64,000 bases of DNA from Neostapfia colusana (Eukaryota > Streptophyta > Magnoliopsida > Poales > Poaceae). Below the pieces are notes generated by a model, which made no database searches, was not told the DNA's origin, and was given only the letters and a program-made list of their open reading frames with translations. Positions 32,401 to 44,528 of this stretch are shown here, piece by piece (positions within the stretch are counted from its first letter, which is position 1; each line of letters opens with the position of its first letter). Where the stretch lies: positions 59,053,136 to 59,117,135 of the forward strand of contig JASWHV010000004.1 of assembly GCA_030760725.1 (NCBI GenBank). Reading direction: 5' to 3'. The position numbers were made by a program, and so were the translations under genes.

Positions 32401-32652
32401 GTTCATGGAGTCCCCCGAGCAACGCCTGTGACGGAGCCCACGAGAATAATTATTCCGCTGCTAGTTTATTTACTTGTGATGAACTTATTATTGTCCCTCG
32501 AAACATTTGCTATGTAAGACTTATTTTTATTCGACACCTGGCTTGTAATAAATGATGCTTCACTATTTGTCATCACATGTATGAGAAAATGATCCTGGCA
32601 TACATGTGATATTCACTCGGTTGTTCTTCGGATAAACCGGGTCTGACAGAAG

Positions 32653-32666
32653 TGGTATCAGAGCCA
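32653..32666 (+). other. R7 primer-binding site
   Basis: TGGTATCAGAGCCA is an exact Met-tRNA-type PBS, four bases after the LTR end. Confidence 0.95.
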
Positions 32667-32864
32667 AGGTTGCCCGTAGGAACGTGGACCTAGGTAGAAA
32701 TGGACGTATTTAAGGGCCTATTTTCTTAAAAACTATTTTACAAGGTGTGTGTTGAAAAGTGTTATTTAATGAGTCACTTTCTTCATCTTACCCCAACTTT
32801 CATTCAAAATAGGATTTTTGTTTAAAAGTTTATATAACCTAAGTTCAAATGCTTTCTGTTTTAG
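32667..32864 (+). other. R7 leader
   Basis: This is a short untranslated stretch. It ends in CTTTCTGTTTTAG immediately before the ORF0 ATG, which resembles a 3' splice acceptor. I see nothing else in it. Confidence 0.6.
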
Positions 32865-33635
32865 ATGGTTCGCATGATTCACACCGCTCGCAAGTCCACA
32901 GGAGGGAGAGTTCCCGTAGTTGCCCTTGCCCAAAGAGAGGAGAGCCGTCCAGTGACGTACCTTTCCTACGGATTGGCAGTAGGAGTCTTGTTGCGCCGTC
33001 TTCGACGTATGCTCCAAGCCGCCGGCAATACGGGCAAGCTTATCATACACTATAGCTCCACCAGGACCATCCGTGAGAAGATGGAAGAATGGAGTTCAGA
33101 GATGAGGATTATCCACGAAAATCAGCTGCTCAAGATCCAACGCTCTCCAGCATGTCGAGCGACACAGGTCGATGCGGAGAAGGATGTTACCTGGGAGGCC
33201 ATCACCTGCCAGAGTCACATCTATCGTCGACACCTGGACAGGACTGAGTACATGTATGTCCTCCAGCGTGAGAGAGGTACAACGGAGTGTAAGTACCCGC
33301 CAGTGCAGCAAGAGACTTCCCATGAGCACATGGACTTGTGCTTGGAAGATGCTGCTATGCTCAGCACTCGACTGCAGGAGTGTCAGCAGGAGCTTCAGGA
33401 TGTTCGGGACACCCTGAAGGAAATCGAGGCGTTGCTTCAAGCCTGCTTGAGGGCGAGTGAAAGAGGAGATGGGAATGAAATGTGCGTCACCGTGAATGAT
33501 ACATGGACTCCTGACTCCCCAGATCGCCGGGCGATCAGGCGTCGTCACACTTCTCCAACAGCAGCCTCCCCACCCAAAGCAGAGTCAGAAGGCAGCCGCA
33601 ATAATGAGGAAGATCCCGTGGAGCCAGCTCAGTGA
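32865..33635 (+). CDS. R7 ORF0, accessory protein of unknown function
   Basis: An intact 256-codon frame starts at ATG between the PBS and gag. The N-terminus is basic (MVRMIHTARKSTGGRV), residues about 60-130 are polar with Trp and Tyr residues, residues about 150-195 look like a coiled coil (LEDAAMLSTRLQECQQELQ and on), and the C-terminus is a polar, disordered-looking tail with RRAIRRRHTSP. I see no retroviral Gag, CCHC, protease or enzyme motif. An extra frame upstream of gag is, as I recall, described for some rice Tekay-type elements; I know of no established function. A 310-bp untranslated spacer follows before gag. Confidence 0.75.
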   Translation: MVRMIHTARKSTGGRVPVVALAQREESRPVTYLSYGLAVGVLLRRLRRMLQAAGNTGKLIIHYSSTRTIREKMEEWSSEMRIIHENQLLKIQRSPACRATQVDAEKDVTWEAITCQSHIYRRHLDRTEYMYVLQRERGTTECKYPPVQQETSHEHMDLCLEDAAMLSTRLQECQQELQDVRDTLKEIEALLQACLRASERGDGNEMCVTVNDTWTPDSPDRRAIRRRHTSPTAASPPKAESEGSRNNEEDPVEPAQ

Positions 33636-33945
33636 TACGAGTAGTGTAGAGTCCTTCCCTTAGTTTAGCAGGATGTCGAGTAGTCGAGTCGTTATCTTAG
33701 TTAATGGTGTGCTAATGCTTGGTGTGTTATGTGAGTTGTGGAAGCCATGAGCAATTGTCCACAGCCTCGTCTTTAGATTATTTTGCTTTGGTGTGAGAAC
33801 CCACATGAAATAATAGTCCATTTATTTTGTGAGACATGAACCCTCAGAAAAGTATAACAAAGCCTCAACATTTTATAGTACAAACAAGTGAAAGTAGTAA
33901 GATAATACGTAATGCTTTCAATTAACATTTGGTTGATCATGCTAG

Positions 33946-36900
33946 ATGGCCGGAAGAGGAAAAGGTCGTGCTGCCAACCCCGCCAACAACAACGATGAGG
34001 CCTGCAATCCTCATATTTATGGAGGCCAAGACAAGGGTGGACGCCGTGAAGGAGTTGATCCCCTCCACCAAATGTTTGAGAATCAACATCAGCTCATCCA
34101 GAACTTGACTCAAGTGGTGGCCAACTTGCATCAAGTTCCACCTCCACAAGCTGCACCACGCCAACCAAGGTTGAGTGAGTTTCTAGGAACTCAACCTCCA
34201 AAGTTTGCAAGTGCTGCTGAACCTCTGGAGGCAGATGATTGGCTAAAGACCATTGAGAGCAAGATGAGGATCATACAGTGCCAAGGGTATGAGAGGGTTC
34301 TGTTTGCCTCTCATCAATTGCATGGACCCGCTGCTGATTGGTGGACCGCCTACGTGGCCGCCCATCATGACCCTGAGAACATCACTTGGGAAGAGTTCAA
34401 GCGTAGCTTCCGCAACCATTACATACCAAGGGGTGAACTTAAAAACAAGAGGAAGGAGTTCTTGGGGCTGCAGCAAGGAAACATGACTGTGAGGGAATAC
34501 CTCACTAAATTTACTCAACTCTCCCGTTATGCCCCACGGGACATAGAGACTGATGAGCAGAAACAGGATTGTTTCGTGGAAGGACTTACCGCAGAAATGC
34601 AGTGTGCAATGTCCTCCAACGGGTATGAAAGCTTCCAAAAGATGGTGGACAGAGCGCTTGTGGTAGAAAGGAAGCTGAAGGCCTTGGAAAATGAAAACAA
34701 GAGGAATGCCGGATGGTCACACCAAGCCTCAGGGAGCAACACCCGCCCACGTCTGATGCAGCAACCCGCAGGGAAGACGAACCGTGCTGCGGTACCCTAC
34801 TCAGCACCAAGAGGGTACAACCCGAACTACAGGCCTCCGGCAGCACCAATACAGCCACAACGTCAGTTCGTACAGCAGCCTCACCCTACATACCAACCTC
34901 GACCAGCCGTACAAGGACCCCTAAACCAACCCCAAGACAACAAAGGCCAGGCACCTAAGGTTGGGGCGCAATGTTTCAACTGTGGTGAAGTGGGGCACTA
35001 CGCCCATAAGTGCCCAAAGAAGAAGCCCACGCAGCCACAACAGCAGAATGTAATGAGAGGACCGGTGAACCACGTCACCATGGAGGAAGCGCAAGAGGCA
35101 CCTGACGTGGTAGTTGGTAAGTTTCCTGCCAATTTACACATTGCAACCCTGTTGTTTGATTCTGGTGCTACCCACTCGTTCATTGCCCAAGGGTTTGTTA
35201 AGAAGCATGACCAAGCAACAACACAAATGAACCATATGCTAGCAGTAAACTCTCCAGGTGGAGAAATATGGACAAGACAAGTGTGTCCCAAAGTGGAACT
35301 AGACATTAATGGGGTAGTATTTATTGCTAACCTCATAGTGATAGATTCACAAGGGATAGATATTATCTTGGGTATGGATTGGTTGACCAAACATAAAGGA
35401 ATCATCCATTGTTCGACCAGAACGGTGGAACTAACTCACCCTAGTGGCACAAGAGTAAAGTTTATAACAATACAAGAGCCTAGGAGGGACATTAAATTAA
35501 ATCAAGTTGAGGTGAAAGTGGAGGAGATCAGGATCATCAGGGAATATCCAGATGTTTTTCCGGAGGAGTTGCCAGGAATGCCTCCTGATCGTAAAGTGGA
35601 ATTCGCAATTGAGCTAGTGCCTGGAACAGCCCCGATATACAAGAGACCTTATCGGATGGACTCCAAGCAGCTGGGAGAACTCAAGGATCATTTGAGAGAA
35701 TTGACGGAGAAGGTGTATATTCGTCCTAGTTCCTCACCTTGGGGAGCTCCAGTGATATTTGTGCCCAAGAAGGACGGAACCCAAAGGTTATGCATGGACT
35801 ACCGTGCCTTGAATGAGGTAACCATCAAGAACAAGTACCCATTACCCCACATTGAAGATTTGTTTGATCAGTTGAGGGGAGCTTGTGTGTTCTCGAAAAT
35901 TGATCTCAGGTCGGGATACCACCAACTTAAGATAAGGCAAGCCGATATTCCAAAGACAGCTTTCGTATCTCGCTACGGACTGTATGAATACACCGTCATG
36001 GCTTTCGAGCTAACTAATGCCCCGGCATACTTCATGTATCTCATGAACAAGGTGTTCATGGAATATCTGGACAAATTTGTGGTGGTTTTCATAGATGACA
36101 TTCTCGTCTTCTCCAAGGATGAAGAGGAACATGAGAAACATCTAAGGTTGGTGTTGCAGAAGCTGAGAGAACACCAACTATATGCCAAGTTGAGCAAGTG
36201 TGAGTTTTGGCTGAAGAGAGTTCCCTTCTTAGGACATATCATCTCGGAGGGAAGAATCTCCGTGGATCCCGCCAAAATCGAGGATATACAGAAGTGGAAG
36301 ACCCCTGAAAATGTCGGGGAAGTTCAAAGCTTCTTGGGATTGGCAGGATACTATCGACGGTTTATTGAGGGATTTTCTAAGATCTCGAGGCCCCTCACCA
36401 AACTGCTGGAGAAGGAAGTCACATTCACATGGACGCTGCAGTGCGAGACGAGTTTTCAGGAGTTAAAGAAAAGATTGACAACAGCCCCAGTGCTAGTTAT
36501 GCCAGATATGCAGAAGAACTTTACAGTGTACTGCGATGCCTCTAGAAACGGGTTGGGATGTGTTCTCATGCAAGAAGGGCATGTCGTGGCTTATGCATCC
36601 CGGCAGCTCCAGAAGCACGAGAAGAACTATCCTACACATGACCTAGAGCAAGCCGCAGTGGTACACGCGTTGAAAATTTGGCGGCACTACTTAATGGGGA
36701 AGAGGATAGAGATATATACGGATCATAAGAGTTTGAGGTACATTTTCACACAGCCAGATCTCAACCTCAGACAAAGGAGATGGTTAGAGCTAATCAATGA
36801 CTTTGATGTGGGCATCAACTATCATCCTGGGAAAGCAAACGTCGTGGCAGATGCTTTAAGTCGAAAAGTGCAGGTCAATAAGTTGAGCTTGAAGGACATG

Positions 36901-38416
36901 CCTGCAGAATTGAAGGACGAGGTTATAAGGCTCAATCTATGCCTTGTGAATAGTGGTGAAGCCATCGCCATGGAAGTGGACTCCACACTAGAGCAAGACA
37001 TACGCGAGGGTCAAAAGAACGACGAGAAGATACAAGAGATCAGACAACTCATCAAGGAAAATAAAGCTCCTGGTTTCAGAGAGAATGAACAAGGTACGGT
37101 GTGGCACGGGAAAAGAATCTGTGTGCCTGAAGTAAAGGAGATCCGTGAATTAATTTTGAAGGAGGCTCACGATTCCGACTATTCCATTCATCCTGGGAGT
37201 ACGAAGATGTACCAGGATCTCAAGAGCAGGTATTGGTGGTATGGCATGAAACGAGATGTCGCGGAACATGTTTCCCTATGGGACACATGCCAGTTGGTGA
37301 AAGCAGAACATCAACGACCCGTGGGATTATTGCAACCACTCAAAGTGCCTGAATGGAAATGGGAAGAAATCGGTACGGATTTCATAGTGGGATTTCCTAG
37401 GACCCAATCAGGATATGATTCAATGTGGGTCATCATCGACAGGCTAACCACGGTAGCTCACTTCATCCCTGTGAAGGAAAGCTACAGCGGATCCAAATTG
37501 GCGGAGTTGTACATGTCAAGGATCGTGTGTTACCATGGAGTGCCGAAGAAGATAGTGTCGGATCGAGGGACACAGTTCACCTCGAGGTTCTGGCAGAAGT
37601 TGCACGAAACCATGGGAACCCATCTGAACTTTAGTTCTGCCTATCATCCCCAAACCGACGGGCAGACGGAAAGAACCAATCAGATTCTTGACGATATGCT
37701 GAGAGCGTGTGCACTCAAAAAACAATCGGAGTTGGGATAAGAACTTACCGTATGCGGAGTTCTCCTATAACAACAGCTATCAAGCTAGTATGAAGATGTC
37801 ACTGTTCGAAGCTTTATATGGGAGGAAGTGCAGAACTCCCCTATTTTGGAACCAAACAGGGGAAAGTAAAGTGTTTGGTCCCGAAGTACTACAAGAAGCC
37901 GAGGCGAAAGTGAGGGAAATTCGTAACAACTTGAGGATAGCATAGACACGGCAAAAGAGCTATGCCGATGTACGGAGAAGAGAGCTCGTTTTCAACGTGG
38001 GAGACTATGTCTATCTCATGGTGTCCCCTATCCGAGGACTTCGTCGATTCAAGGTGAGAGGGAAGTTGTCACCTCGATACATCGGACCCTTTCAAGTGCT
38101 GGAGAGGAAAGGCGAAGTGGCGTATCAACTAGAATTACCGGCTCGCCTATCGGATGTGCACGATGTATTCCATGCGTCACAGCTCAAGAAATGTCTGAGA
38201 ACGCCTGAAGAGGTGTTACCCATGAATGAAGTGGACGTTGCTGAGGATTTGTCTTATGCCGAGCAACCATCCAAGATTTTGGAGACAATGGAACGCCTCA
38301 CCAGAAATAAAAGAATCCGGATGTGCAAGGTGTAGTGGAAGCATCACTCGGAAGAGGAGGCCACATGGGAGCGAGAAGACGAGCTTAAGGCACAATTTCC
38401 GGAACTGTTTTCTTAG
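33946..38416 (+). pseudogene. R7 gag-pol polyprotein (nearly full, broken in integrase and after it)
   Basis: From the ATG at 33946 the frame is open for 1,264 codons. Residues about 80-230 are the gag domain ([20 protein letters not shown]); the CCHC knuckle is at 343-356 ([14 protein letters not shown]), protease DSGATHSF at 405, RT FIDD at about 716-718, RNase H YCDAS with its Asp at 864, then integrase with [22 protein letters not shown] and QTDGQTE. Breaks: a frameshift near 37716, then TAG at 37943-37945 and TAG at 38333-38335; after the shift the C-terminus, with a chromodomain-like EEEATWEREDEL, ends at 38416. The zinc finger reads WDTC, not CDTC, and the RT motif reads FELTNAP. Confidence 0.92.
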
Positions 38417-38447
38417 AAACACCAATCTCGAGGATGAGATTTCTTTT

Positions 38448-38461
38448 AAGGGGGGTAGAGC
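38448..38461 (+). other. R7 polypurine tract
   Basis: AAGGGGGGTAGAGC ends directly at the 3' LTR start, TGTAACACCCC, at 38462. Confidence 0.9.
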
Positions 38462-41400
38462 TGTAACACCCCAAAATCCTATTAAGAGGGGAATTTAAAA
38501 TTTTTTGGACGTATTGCATGGGCTGCAGAAATTCAAACTTAGTTGGAATTCAAATTCAAATTCAAACCAGAAAAGAAATGGAAAAAGAAAAAGAAAAACA
38601 GAAAAAACCGGCCAGTGGGCCGAAACCCACCAGCCGGCCCACCCCATCCCGCGCCAGCCCGCAGCCGCGCCCCCCCCCTTCTTACCACTGACACGCGGGG
38701 CCCGCCAACCTTTCTTCCTCCTCGCGCTCGCGCCCGCGCTCGGCAGGACTCTTCTCACCCCGAACCAAAACCGACCCGGATCCTCGCGTATCCCAGCCGA
38801 ATTTCGTTCGTGGGCGACGCAAACTCGATCACAATCGAACGCCGCCCTCCCCCGTCTATAAAAACCCCGGCATCGTCCCGTTTTCCCCACGATCCGCCAA
38901 TTTTCTCTCCGGTGAGAACCCGAGCTCCTCCGGCGAATTCTGGTCGATCTACGCTCGGGAGTTCTATCTAACTCGCTGGTCTTGATCCACCGCCTCCGGG
39001 GAACCTTGCAGGTGCAGAAAACTCGGTGATTTGCGGTTCAAACACAGCACCGAAGAGCCTCGCCGTGAATTCACCTCGGGCCTCGTCGCCGATCGCTTTT
39101 CGGGACCTCCGAGCTCAAGAAAACCCCCGAGGTGAGATCCCCGACCTCCCCTCTACCGATCTACGCCATAAAATCAAAGTTCTAGGAAGAATTTACAAAG
39201 ATCCGAAACTCTCCGGCGAGATCGCCGCCTCCCGCCGCCGTGCGCCGCCGGGCAGCGCCGCCCGCGCTCGATCAGAGCGACGTGGCCGCTTGTGCGCCGT
39301 TTATTTTAAATCGCACGGTAGAGTTTAAATCCCCACGTACCGGTTCGATGTTATAATCTCAGCCGTCTGTTTTAAATCGGACGGTCCACATCAGCCCCAC
39401 GTTATAAAGACTGGAATTCTTACGTGCTACCCCCTGGGGTTCTCGGAAAATAAGAGCTAGCCCCGGAAACTTCTGATCTAGCCCCTGGAACTTCAGAAAA
39501 TCATGTAAATTCATTTAAAAATCAGTTTTAGCCCCTGGACTTAATAAAAATTAGGAAAAACTCCTCTGTTTAGTGTAGCTAGACCCCTGGAAATTCTTAA
39601 AATAATATAATGGACCCTATAGTGGGGTGAGTTTACCTTTTTAACCCTATTTGGTATTAAAGTTAGGAATTGGAATATGTGGCTAGTATTTAAAATTTAA
39701 AAGATGGGACAAACATATTTTCAAATTCAAATTAAAAACTTTCCCAGTACTTAGAAAACCTTGGAGTGAGATAAAAATAGATTTTTGGCTGAAATGAATC
39801 TGTTTAAATTGATTATTCACATTTATTATATATAGGGACACATTTTTAAGTAGAGAATAATTCTGAAAATCAGTAAAATAAATGTAAAATAGTTCACATC
39901 AGAGGAGAGGTTCAAATATATATTATTTAATATTTTAGACCCAAAACCCATTCTGTTTAGATGAGGTGTCTTACTATTTTCATAATAAAGTTCACCTTTA
40001 CGCATAGGAAATGAATCTGAAAATATAACAAAATAGGTATGCATAATTATAAATGGATAAATGAAGTTTCCAAAATCCAAAGAATTTAGTTAGGGTTGGT
40101 AGAAGGTCTGAAGACATATTTGGAGTAGGAAAATGCCTTCCATGCACACTTGGTAGCTAAAAGGTGTATCAATTGAATATAAGGAATTATTTAAATTTGG
40201 AAAACTCATATATAGTAGGCAAACATAAAAATGAATACAAAAGTAGAAATCATATGCACATGTTTAAAAAGTGCATGTAAGCCAAAATCAACACACATAG
40301 AGTAACCATAACACATAGAAATGTGAATAGCTTTCATAAGTGTGAATGTGTGGTTTGTATGAAGTGGAAGTGTGAACTATGTCTTATGGATTGTTGTTTT
40401 CTTTTGCTATGTGTGATGGTATGAGTAGAACCTGCTCCAGAGCAAGTTCTTCCTTTCCAAGATCAGGACTACCCATTCCAAGAGCAGCAGGAAGAAGGCA
40501 AGTGTCCTTGACCACTTTGATCCTATGCTAGGATGTGTAGATAGAATTATTTGCATTGTCAAATGAAGTATAAAACCCATGCTAGGAAGTTTCCCTAGAA
40601 TTGCATTATCTTGTTTCCTTGTAGCTTGGGATTGGGATTTATTTTATCATGTCATTTATTTACATGCTTATGCTTAGCCATGCTTAGAATGGGATATTTG
40701 GGGTATGAGATCATCAGTTTCTTTTACCATACTCTTGAATGAGATAATATGAGTTATGTAGAGGTAGGGATCAAGGCAAGTTGGATGTTTTGGTTGGTGC
40801 TGGGTGCACGAGACTCGGGTTTGTGTTTAGTACTTGCCTGGATCCTAAGGACCGGTTCATGGAGCATGTAACCTGGCATTACCGTGTCAACCACATACCA
40901 CATGCTGAGATGTGGCAGCTTGGCCAATTAATTAGGTGTATCCCCGGCGTAGTATGGGCGTGTTGGATGGTGCGGGGAGTGGGTGTCAGCTGGACTACCT
41001 TATAAACCGCAAGGCTCAAGAGGGGGTCACTGCAGCGGGGTTGGAGCCTCTTGTATGCTGTTAGGGGTGAAACCTCAGTGGGTCCACGCTCGTCGGGAAT
41101 CCATTTGTAAAGGCTTCGTAGTGATCTCCTAGCTACACACCTGGGAAGTGTGAATGTGGTTCGTAGCCACTGGCATAATGGAGGTTCTTTTAGTCCATTC
41201 GGCAACGGGTGATGAAATCACTACATGTGTCTACAGTGGTGCAAACTCTGCAGAGTCAAAACTGTCATGACAGCCGTGCTCACGGTCAAGAGCGGCTTGG
41301 ACTTATTCATGATTAGAGTATGATGGCCTTGGAGGGTGTGAATGTTAAGCGGGGAGCTTAACATTGGAAATGATGTTATGGTTATTTGATTATGATGATG

Positions 41401-41907
41401 GGTTGGGAGATTGGGACCATTTCACCTGTGTAGTAATGTAGGTGCTTAATAAGCTAAGGTGGTAGGCCATAATTGTGTAGTGCTTTAACCATGAGTTCAA
41501 CCTCTCCTTGTTCTAGCCATGCATGACATAACTTTCCTACACATGCTGAGTACCAATGGTACTCAACCTTGCATATTTGTTGGTTTATATTGCTGCTCAG
41601 GTCAAGATAATGAGGTGGTGTATAATGATCAAGACTTTGGACTCGAAGAAGGTTTCTAGGTTCATGGAGTCCCCCGGGCAACGCCTGTGACAGAGCCCAC
41701 GAGAATAATTATTCCGCTGCTAGTTTATTTACTTCTGATGAACTTATTATTGTCCCTCGAGACATTTGCTATCTAAGACTTATTTTTATTCGACACCTGG
41801 CTTGTAATAAATGATGCTTCACTATTTGTCATCACATGTATGAGAAAATGATCCTGGCATACATGTGATATTCACTCGGTTGTTCTTCGGATAAACCGGG
41901 TGTGACA
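38462..41907 (+). repeat. R7 3' LTR
   Basis: It is collinear with the 5' LTR, with small indels such as six extra bases in the A-rich run near 38590. The TATA box is at 38857-38864. The open segments 40429-40497 and 41601-41659 are both intact, and the hairpin arms at 41548-41554 and 41558-41564 are identical to those of the 5' copy. Confidence 0.96.
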
Positions 41908-44058
41908 AAAAACCCTTAGCCGCAACCACGTCTCTATTCTTTCCCTCCCGAGTTGGCGACTTGGAGACCCTAGCTCCCAACTCGCTGAGTTAAACCACTT
42001 CACCGGAGTTCAGCCACCGTTGAGACCGCCGACGAGCCCAACACGCTTGCCGTCGCCAGAAGAGAGCCGACGATCTGTCTTGCTAGGAGGAAGGCCCTGA
42101 CACCAAGGAGAAGTGAGGTAGGTCTTCGTTACCATCTTACGACATCATCGCGGTTTTCTTTGCATCTGTTTCTTCGATCCCTTCAAAACAAAGCTTTTTC
42201 GTGTGGACAGATCACGTGTTGATCGGTATGATCTAGGTCTTGAGACAAGATCATCACCACGTCCACATTTGATCCTTACACCCTTGTTCATCATAAAACC
42301 CCATGCAAAGCCATTAAAACATGCAAGAACACGTGCAAACTGGTACTAATAAAACAGCATCATAGGATTAGCATACATCTACACCATTGCATCTTGAGTA
42401 AAGTTTGCATCATAGGACAAGCTCAGGGAGCTATCTACGAAGGACTACAGCACCAAGAATTCGAGATCCGTGAGCAAGAGAAGCCACAGGGATAAGGCAA
42501 ATGCCCCTTGACCATATTGATTCCATGTTTTGAAATGTTTTGTTTGCGAAAACGTGTGAATGCTTGAGTCAACTTGATGGGAAAACCCTTTCATAGGTGT
42601 TTACTAGTTTTGTTAACCACCCTTGTAGCCGGGAAAGTTTATGAGTCGGGTATGGTCGTTCTTGCTTTTTGCTTCGCTGAGTCCACGGGATATGAGAAGC
42701 GAGATAGAATGTGTCTAGCTACTGCACTCATATGAACAGTGATAATAAGAACTTGATGTTGACAATGAACATGAATCGGGGGAGATCTAGGCAAACTTGG
42801 TTCGTGGAAGTGGTAGAATGAGATGGTGGTTTACTTGCCATAAATCTAAGGACCGGTTCATGCCAGCCATGCAAGGAAAACAGTGCCACCACAAGGCCAA
42901 ATATGGGTGTGGCTTAGCTGACTAATTAGGTAAGTTGCTAGATTGTTATGGACCATGGAAGGCGCGGAGAATGGGAGTGGAGAGAGGACTGCCTTGGGAA
43001 CTGCATGGCACAAGAGGGGGCCCGTAGATGGGAGAATGGTGATTCGAGCCTTCTGGTGAAACCTTAGTGAGTCCATACATCTAGTAGCCCCATTGTAAAG
43101 GCTATTTTGTGATCTCTTGGCCATACACCGACGGTTGTGTACTAGTATAATGGAGGTTCTGCAGTCGCCGACGGGTGACGAAATCACAAACTTGTGGGTA
43201 AATTGGTGCCACTTCTGCAGAGTGTAAAACTATCATGATAGCCGTGCTTCCGGTCACAAGCACCTGGTCAACTTCCATGATTAGATGGGATGGTTTTCGG
43301 GATGGTTATTGGGATGTTATTGGTATGGTTATGGTTTGGTCTTTGGTATTGGTTTCGGGACTGTTGAGTCTTGGTAATGAGATTGGTTTCAGGACTGTTG
43401 AGTCTTGAACATGAGATGGTTTTGAAAATATGAATATGAGATGGTTATGGGTATCATGAGCATGAGATGAAAGTTGAGAAAGATTTATGGTTGGATGAGA
43501 CATGGAAAGTGGTGAATTATGATGGAGGTATGTTACTGGTTTAATTAGATATATGTTGGGACCTAATTTACTTTAAGATAGCGGCTGTTTTTATCATGCT
43601 TTGTGAAATAAACTTTGCTTTCTGCAATGAGCCTTTTTATTCCTAGCTTGTTGTAAGCTACATGTCATACTTCTTCTGCACTTGCTGAGTACGACATGTA
43701 CTCACCCTTGCATTATCATACAACACATCAGTAACAGGAGAGGAGTACTTCAAAGACCATGTGGAGTACAAGGCATGTGATCTACTGTCAACTTGCCTGT
43801 GGGGATGGAGCTGAAGATGGAGCCGTTGACGTGCTTAGTTTGCTTCCGCCATAGTTTAGAAGACTTCCGCTGCTAGAATAAAGCTAGATACTTCCACCGC
43901 AAGATAAGTTAGAGATTGATGTAATAAAGTGCCTAAACAATTGTTATTCGTGGTTATATTCTGAATTCAGTTTGTGGATTACATGTGTATGTGTGGTGAA
44001 CATCCTGGGCACACATATGCATTAGTTCAGATCCGTTTTCACGGGACCGGGCATCACA
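41908..44058 (+). repeat. R6 5' LTR, part after the R7 insertion
   Basis: It resumes with AAAAA (the right TSD copy of R7, 41908-41912) and runs to GGCATCACA, three bases before the PBS. AATAAA is at 43923-43928, 130 bases before the end. It matches 49531-50919 of the 3' LTR apart from the segment of about 50 bp present only there. Confidence 0.94.
42497..43814 (+). other. R6 5' LTR: presumed GC-AG intron and second open segment
   Basis: The donor reads AAG|GCAAAT at 42497. The hairpin TGAGTAC/GTACTCA (43686-43692, 43698-43704) begins in CTTGCTGAG, and the acceptor ACACATCAG ends at 43731. Then 43732-43814 (83 nt) continues the shared phase for 26 codons to TGA (TGEEYFKDHVEYKACDLL at its start). 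In this LTR copy the first segment is damaged: the indel removed its acceptor and a TAA lies three bases before the donor. Confidence 0.5.
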
Positions 44059-44253
44059 GATTGGTATCAGAGCCACGTTGACCGTAGAACGCAAGCCTAG
44101 TGCACAGATTAGAGCCACGTTGACCGTAGGACGCATGCCAAGTTACAGATTGACATTAGAGCCAGGTTAACCATAGGACGCAAGCCTAGATAGAATGCAT
44201 AGATTGGCATCAGAACCTCCTTGACCATAGGATGCAAGCCTAGGAAGAATGGA
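44057..44253 (+). repeat. Fourfold tandem duplication of the PBS segment in R6
   Basis: Units start at 44057, 44105, 44146 and 44200 (48, 41, 54 and 54 bp). Each repeats cAGATTgg(t/c)atcAGAgCC, then TTgACCgTAGgACGCAaGCC. Unit 1 holds the intact PBS, TGGTATCAGAGCC at 44062-44074, three bases after the LTR. Unit 2 lost the GGTATC part, unit 3 reads GACATTAGAGCC and unit 4 GGCATCAGAACC. R7 and R8 have one copy only. Confidence 0.9.
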
Positions 44254-44528
44254 CACCCTAAAAATGTTTGAACCATAGAAGCTTGAATAGGAGTGGTGTG
44301 AGTTTTTGTGATAATTGTTTGTACTTGTGTGCTTAGTGTAGTTGTGGGACGCTTCAGCGTTATCCATATCCACACATAGTAGAGAGATGTGAGATGCTTC
44401 GGCATGTGTTCACATCCTGATATAGGATGATATATAGTCCATCCACCTTGATGCATATAGTTGGGGGGATCAATCTAAACTCCTTACTTCTATTCTACCC
44501 AACTCTCTCTCACAGGTTGTGAGAGAAA
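44254..44528 (+). other. R6 leader
   Basis: This short non-coding stretch lies between the PBS repeats and gag. It ends in CCCAACTCTCTCTCACAG, a splice-acceptor-like run, a few bases before the gag start. There is no ORF0 in R6. Confidence 0.6.

Larger units (their letters stand above)
29217..32648 (+). repeat. R7 5' LTR
   Basis: It runs TGTAACACCCCAAAATCC ... GGTCTGACA. A TATA box is at 29603 and AATAAA at 32547-32552, 96 bases before the end. The long part after the TATA box holds two candidate introns: a donor CCCGAG|GTGAG at 29880 and the conserved GC-AG unit at 31246-32341. GC-rich open frames on both strands at 29250-30076 are composition effects apart from the piece ending at 29879. 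Confidence 0.96.
29217..41907 (+). mobile_element. R7: complete Tekay/Del-like Ty3/gypsy element
   Basis: All structural parts are present: a 3,432-bp 5' LTR, PBS, ORF0, gag-pol, polypurine tract, a 3,446-bp 3' LTR and a 5-bp TSD. The polyprotein is broken late, within integrase and after it, and the integrase zinc finger has lost a Cys. The LTRs are very similar to each other, so the element is younger than R6. Confidence 0.96.

Noticed and set aside
32653..32666. tRNA-like sequence
   Set aside because: The match is limited to the 3' end of initiator Met tRNA and follows an LTR, so it is a primer-binding site, not a tRNA gene.
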